From CAYHZL01 sp964361075 (GTDB lineage Bacteria > Bacteroidota > Ignavibacteria > UBA10030 > UBA8401), in assembly GCA_964361075.1 (NCBI GenBank), contig CAYHZL010000149.1, positions 1 to 8,967 of the forward strand: 8,967 nucleotides of DNA. The letters run 5' to 3'. Position numbers and translations under genes: made by a program. The notes beneath the pieces were generated by a model. It worked only from the letters and a program-made list of their open reading frames with translations. It did no database searches and was not told the DNA's origin. Below, in pieces: positions 6,598 to 8,967 of this stretch; the stretch's first letter is position 1, and every line of letters begins with the position of its first letter.

Positions 6598-7356
6598 TTG
6601 ACCTATGCGCGCGATGCCATGTCGTCGGGCGGGACTCTTTCCATTACCACAACGACGGTCAAGAGCGACAAACTCCGTGAGCGATTCCCCGAGGCAACAG
6701 CGGAAAGGTATCTTGCCGTCAGCGTTGCAGACACAGGCGCCGGAATAGATAGAGCAACGATAGATCGGATTTTTGAGCCCTTCTTCACCACGAAAGAGCT
6801 GGGGAAAGGGACGGGGCTAGGACTTGCCGTGGTGTATGGCGCCGTGCAAACGCATCACGGATTTGTCGACGTGGAGAGCGAGGTCGGGCGCGGAACCACC
6901 TTTCATCTCTATTTCCCTCTCCACGAACAGGGCATTGAATTAGAAAACGCCAAAGCCAGAGAAGATGTAGAAGCTCAGGGGGGAACTGAAACGATCCTCG
7001 TGGTGGAAGACGAGGAACTGCTTTTGGATTTGCTTCAATCCCTTCTGGAGAGCAAGGGATACAAGGTTCTCACAGCCAAAGATGGGGCTGAAGCGGTACG
7101 ACAGTACGCACAGCACAAAGAAGAAATAGCGGTGGTGCTTACGGATATTGGTCTGCCCAAACTCGGTGGACGGGAGGTCTTTTTCCAACTCCAAGCACTG
7201 AATCAGAACGTCAAAGTCATCCTTGCCAGCGGCTTTCTCGAGCCGAAGGTAAAATCAGAGATGTTCAAAGCGGGCGCCAAGGAGTTTATCCAGAAACCGT
7301 ACATGCCGAATGAGATTTTGAAGAAGACTCGTGAGGTGATCGATACGAATGGGTGA
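6598..7356 (+). CDS. 5'-truncated hybrid histidine kinase remnant (HATPase end plus receiver domain)
   Basis: The open frame begins with TTG at 6598, directly after an in-frame TAG (6595-6597), and encodes 252 residues. Residues 1-107 are the latter part of a histidine-kinase ATPase domain: YARDAM at 3-8 (the N box of relatives usually reads NARDAM, so the Mg-ATP-binding Asn is replaced or lost at the break), G1 box DTGAGI (45-50), F box FEPFFTTK (59-66), and G2 box GKGTGLGLA (69-77). Residues 131-250 are a complete receiver domain with acidic residues E137/D138, phospho-acceptor D183 (LTDIGLP), S211 and K233 (QKPY). The sensor and the His-containing dimerisation domain are absent, so it cannot work as a normal kinase. 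A stand-alone receiver function is possible but nothing shows it. No Shine-Dalgarno precedes the TTG. The gene is visibly richer in G+C than its neighbours and is bounded by repeats on both sides, which fits a transferred or rearranged fragment. I regard it as a likely pseudogene. Confidence 0.7.
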   Translation: MTYARDAMSSGGTLSITTTTVKSDKLRERFPEATAERYLAVSVADTGAGIDRATIDRIFEPFFTTKELGKGTGLGLAVVYGAVQTHHGFVDVESEVGRGTTFHLYFPLHEQGIELENAKAREDVEAQGGTETILVVEDEELLLDLLQSLLESKGYKVLTAKDGAEAVRQYAQHKEEIAVVLTDIGLPKLGGREVFFQLQALNQNVKVILASGFLEPKVKSEMFKAGAKEFIQKPYMPNEILKKTREVIDTNG

Positions 7357-7372
7357 TGGATGGTGCAACTTC

Positions 7373-7416
7373 TGCGCCAGTTTTTTGGCGCACTTGTGCA
7401 TCAGTTTTTTGGCGCA
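7373..7416 (+). repeat. hairpin and 24-bp direct repeat after the kinase remnant
   Basis: TGCGCCA (7373-7379) and TGGCGCA (7386-7392) form a perfect 7-bp stem whose loop is GTTTTT. CAGTTTTTTGGCGCA occurs at 7378-7392 and again at 7402-7416, a spacing of 24 bases. It starts 17 bases past the stop codon. No T tract follows the stem, so it is not a standard terminator, although it could slow or end transcription. Confidence 0.5.
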
Positions 7417-7490
7417 TCAGCCTCTGGCTGAGCACAATCCCGCCAAGGAACGGCGGGATGCATAAAACGCATTCGCAATAGCAATGCGTT
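7417..7490. repeat. three consecutive hairpins
   Basis: Three perfect stems follow one another: TCAGCC/GGCTGA (7417-7422 and 7426-7431), ATCCCGCC/GGCGGGAT (7437-7444 and 7452-7459) and AACGCATT/AATGCGTT (7466-7473 and 7483-7490). Together with the hairpin at 7373-7392 they form a row of four in about 120 bases, leading up to the tandem array. Confidence 0.6.
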
Positions 7491-7514
7491 GTTTGCCGAG
7501 ATGTTAAGCAACAC

Positions 7515-7820
7515 GTAGCAACCGCATTGTAATAGGTAGCAATTACATAGTAACACGTAGGAATCGCATTGTAACGGGTAGCAGTCATATTGCACGACGT
7601 AGCAACAGTTGAGCGACAGGTAGCAAGAAGAGAGTAACAGGTAGCAACCATATTGTAACAGGTAGCAACCATTGAGTAACGAGTAGCAATCACATTGTAA
7701 CAGGTAGCAACCGTTGAGTAACAGGAAGCAGTCACATTGTAACAGGTAGCAACCGTTGAGTAACAGGAAGCAATCGTATTGTAACAGGTAGCAACGATAG
7801 AGTAACAGGAAGCAACCATT
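7515..7820. repeat. 21-bp tandem repeat array, 14 full units plus a partial one
   Basis: Cutting at GTAGCA gives 14 contiguous units of exactly 21 bases (7515-7808) and a partial 15th. A consensus unit is GTAGCAA, seven variable bases, then GTAACAG; the variable part is mostly of the CCATATT or CCGTTGA type. Units 10 and 12 are identical. From unit 7 onward two unit types alternate, giving a 42-bp higher-order period, and units 11, 13 and 15 share GAAGCA. The left end is more diverged than the right, as expected if expansion was more recent on the right. There are no long unique spacers, so it is not a CRISPR. Because 21 is a multiple of three, the minus strand reads as a heptapeptide repeat (CYSxVAT), but no start signal supports translation. 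Its role is unknown; iteron-like protein binding or a recombination substrate are guesses. Confidence 0.92.
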
Positions 7821-7863
7821 TTATGGGCGTATAAAATTATATGGGCACTTCTGGATAATTCAG

Positions 7864-7943
7864 CAAGATGTCAGACATCTTGTTGATAAAGTTCGAAGAA
7901 CTTGAAAATTTGTCAAATTTTAATAGGAAGATGTCTGACATCT
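7864..7943. repeat. cassette of four short palindromes
   Basis: Four near-perfect palindromes lie in 80 bases: CAAGATGTCAGACATCTTG (7864-7882), AAGTTCGAAGAACTT (7889-7903), AAAATTTGTCAAATTTT (7905-7921) and AGATGTCTGACATCT (7929-7943). The outer two are the same word with a different central base and match the GTCTGAC/GTCAGAC words at 6409-6554. They could be protein-binding sites upstream of the gene at 8027 or a mobile palindromic repeat. Confidence 0.7.
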
Positions 7944-7954
7944 GTAATATAACA

Positions 7955-7984
7955 TTGGGAATTTTTTCTGTTTCACGCTATACC
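7955..7984 (+). promoter_or_regulatory. possible sigma-70-like promoter of the gene at 8027
   Basis: TTGGGA (7955-7960) and TATACC (7979-7984) are separated by 18 bases and lie about 45 bases upstream of the start codon. Both boxes match only in part, so this is the best candidate rather than a clear promoter. It starts 12 bases after the palindrome cassette. Confidence 0.3.
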
Positions 7985-8026
7985 AAATAAACCACATTCA
8001 CTAACCACAATTTAAGGAGAGTTACT

Positions 8027-8758
8027 ATGTCTATACGACCAAAAAACAGCATATCCAAAAACCTTAATGCTTCAAAAGTAGCAATCACGAACACTAAGGG
8101 GGATGCAGAGATTCAAGCCGCAGTTGCCGGGTTTGGTTACCATCCCGTAAAAATGGATGAAGGGTTGGCGTTGTATTCGAGCGCAGAAGCAAGTGTGAGC
8201 GCGCAGGTTGCCGCTGCCGGTGCGCAGCGCACAGCAAGTGCAGAGATGTTGAAAACGTGGAAAATTGCAAACACAGCGTATCAAGATCTTGCCAAAGTTT
8301 CCCGTGCAATCTTTATAAAAAAACCGGCGTTTCTTACAACGCTTGGCGTAAGCGGAACACAACCCCGCAGCACCGATGGTTTTATTACCGCCGCATCAAC
8401 CTTGTTTGATAATGCACTCAGCACTTCCGAAATACAAACAGCGTTAGAGGTGAAAGGCTACACCATAGCGAAACTGCAAAGCGAGAAGGCGAAGATTACG
8501 GCGTACGATACTGCGAACGATGCACAGGAATCTGCGAAGGGAGCGGCACAGCAAGCAACGAAAGAACAGGACGATGCGCTTTCTGCATTGAACGCATGGA
8601 TGGCAGAGTACAAAAAGATCGCAAAGGTAGCATTGAGCAAGAAGAAACAGTTATTAGAAAAATTGGGAATCACGGCACGCACGACAAAAACCAAAGCGCA
8701 GCGGCAAGCGCCGAAAAAAGCTGCCGCTACACGCGCTGCAAAAAAAATTATAAAGTAA
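8027..8758 (+). CDS. hypothetical helical protein with internal duplication and Lys/Ala-rich tail
   Basis: I do not recognise a named family. The ATG at 8027 is well supported by AAGGAGA (8014-8020) six bases upstream, the best ribosome binding site in the window. The 243-residue protein has no signal peptide or membrane segment. It holds two diverged copies of one unit, about residues 29-108 and 136-215. Shared landmarks in order are IQxA, GY, an Ala/Gln/Ser-rich helical stretch, (A/E)YxxxAKV, a run of Lys, and LG(V/I). Both copies look alpha-helical, and the linker between them (109-135) is Ser/Thr/Gly-rich. The last 25 residues are rich in Lys, Ala, Arg and Thr (for example QAPKKAAATRAAKK), like the basic tails of histone H1-like and other nucleic-acid-binding proteins. 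DNA or RNA binding is therefore an inference from composition only. The gene stands alone between repeat regions, and I see no terminator after it. Confidence 0.85.
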   Translation: MSIRPKNSISKNLNASKVAITNTKGDAEIQAAVAGFGYHPVKMDEGLALYSSAEASVSAQVAAAGAQRTASAEMLKTWKIANTAYQDLAKVSRAIFIKKPAFLTTLGVSGTQPRSTDGFITAASTLFDNALSTSEIQTALEVKGYTIAKLQSEKAKITAYDTANDAQESAKGAAQQATKEQDDALSALNAWMAEYKKIAKVALSKKKQLLEKLGITARTTKTKAQRQAPKKAAATRAAKKIIK

Positions 8759-8777
8759 AAAATTTGATGTATGTAGT

Positions 8778-8813
8778 GTCATTCCCGCGTAAGCGCATTG
8801 GCGTCAACTTAAC
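8778..8813 (+). repeat. possible third end of the MITE-like family inside a half palindrome
   Basis: CATTGGCGTCAACTTAAC (8796-8813) agrees with the left end of element 2 at 14 of 18 positions. Just before it, ATTCCCGCGTAAGCG looks like the left half of an ATTCCCGC/GCGGGAAT palindrome cut short at that junction, as an insertion would do. The matching right end is not found before the window edge. Confidence 0.4.
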
Positions 8814-8878
8814 TTGTGATTACTGAGGGGAAGAAGATGTGCAAACATCAATCAGCAATTAACAAGCAATTACTTATA

Positions 8879-8946
8879 AATCCTCTACGAGGATTATTGT
8901 GGATTTTTTGATTTTTTTTCTACAATAATTTGACCTCTACGAGGTC
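8879..8946. repeat. paired CCTCTACGAGG hairpin repeat
   Basis: AATCCTC-TAC-GAGGATT (8879-8895) and GACCTC-TAC-GAGGTC (8932-8946) are two palindromes with the same core. Between them ATTATTGT (8893-8900) and ACAATAAT (8922-8929) form an inverted repeat around a T-rich centre, so the unit is symmetric: two terminal hairpins and a middle stem. This layout resembles REP/BIME-type units, often linked to REP-associated tyrosine transposases; that link is inference. A further TCGTAGA lies at the window end. Confidence 0.7.
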
Positions 8947-8967
8947 TACTATTAAAAACATCGTAGA

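Noticed and set aside
7373..7392. Standard intrinsic terminator for the kinase remnant
   Set aside because: The T run is in the loop and the stem is followed by CTTGTGC, not a T tract.
7286..7819. A 177-codon minus-strand open frame with Cys/Tyr-rich heptapeptide repeats
   Set aside because: It arises from the 21-bp array being a multiple of three, has no ribosome binding site, overlaps the receiver domain on the other strand and reads through unrelated hairpins.
7515..7820. CRISPR array
   Set aside because: Units are 21 bases end to end, with only seven variable bases that recur between units; there are no unique spacers, leader or cas genes.

Overview
The window looks like a bacterial chromosome segment of moderate G+C, peppered with small repeats. 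The gene set (fused PabB-PabC, a long ValRS, a secreted beta-rich protein) and the style of the intergenic repeats suggest the Bacteroidota/Chlorobiota side of the tree, possibly Ignavibacteria-like. That placement is an impression from reading, not a computed result.

Left part (1-6280), all genes on the minus strand. Reading in the direction of transcription there is valS (valyl-tRNA synthetase, 6280-3566), then a fused aminodeoxychorismate synthase/lyase (pabBC, 3182-1407), then a secreted protein of unknown function (1067-24) broken by an in-frame TGA. Both gaps downstream of valS and of pabBC are filled by short non-autonomous mobile elements. The two elements (1186-1392 and 3388-3518) share nearly the same 18-bp terminal inverted repeat, CAATGYTGTCARSTTAAG, and each is flanked by a 10-bp target-site duplication. 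Their interiors are unrelated and hold older repeats, so they are nested. A possible third end of this family lies at 8796-8813. A second, smaller palindromic repeat family (core TCCCGAAGGGATG) occurs in both gaps and also in frame inside valS.

Middle part (6281-7950). After a repeat-rich gap full of GTCTGAC/GTCAGAC palindromes comes a plus-strand remnant of a hybrid histidine kinase (6598-7356). It keeps the end of the ATPase domain and a complete receiver domain but has lost its sensor, its phospho-accepting His domain and the Asn of the N box. It is followed by about 590 bases without a credible gene, made of three layers: a run of hairpins (7373-7490), a regular 21-bp tandem array of 14 full units (7515-7808, plus a partial one), and a four-palindrome cassette (7864-7943).

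Right part (7951-8967). A well-signalled plus-strand gene (8027-8758) encodes a 243-residue helical protein of unknown function. It is built from two diverged copies of an about 80-residue unit plus a Lys/Ala-rich tail. After it come the possible third mobile-element end and a paired CCTCTACGAGG hairpin repeat that runs towards the window edge.

The genes do not form one pathway. valS serves translation and pabBC serves folate (p-aminobenzoate) synthesis. The most distinctive content is the repeat biology: a MITE family with a clear transposition signature, repeats invading a housekeeping gene in frame, and the 21-bp array.
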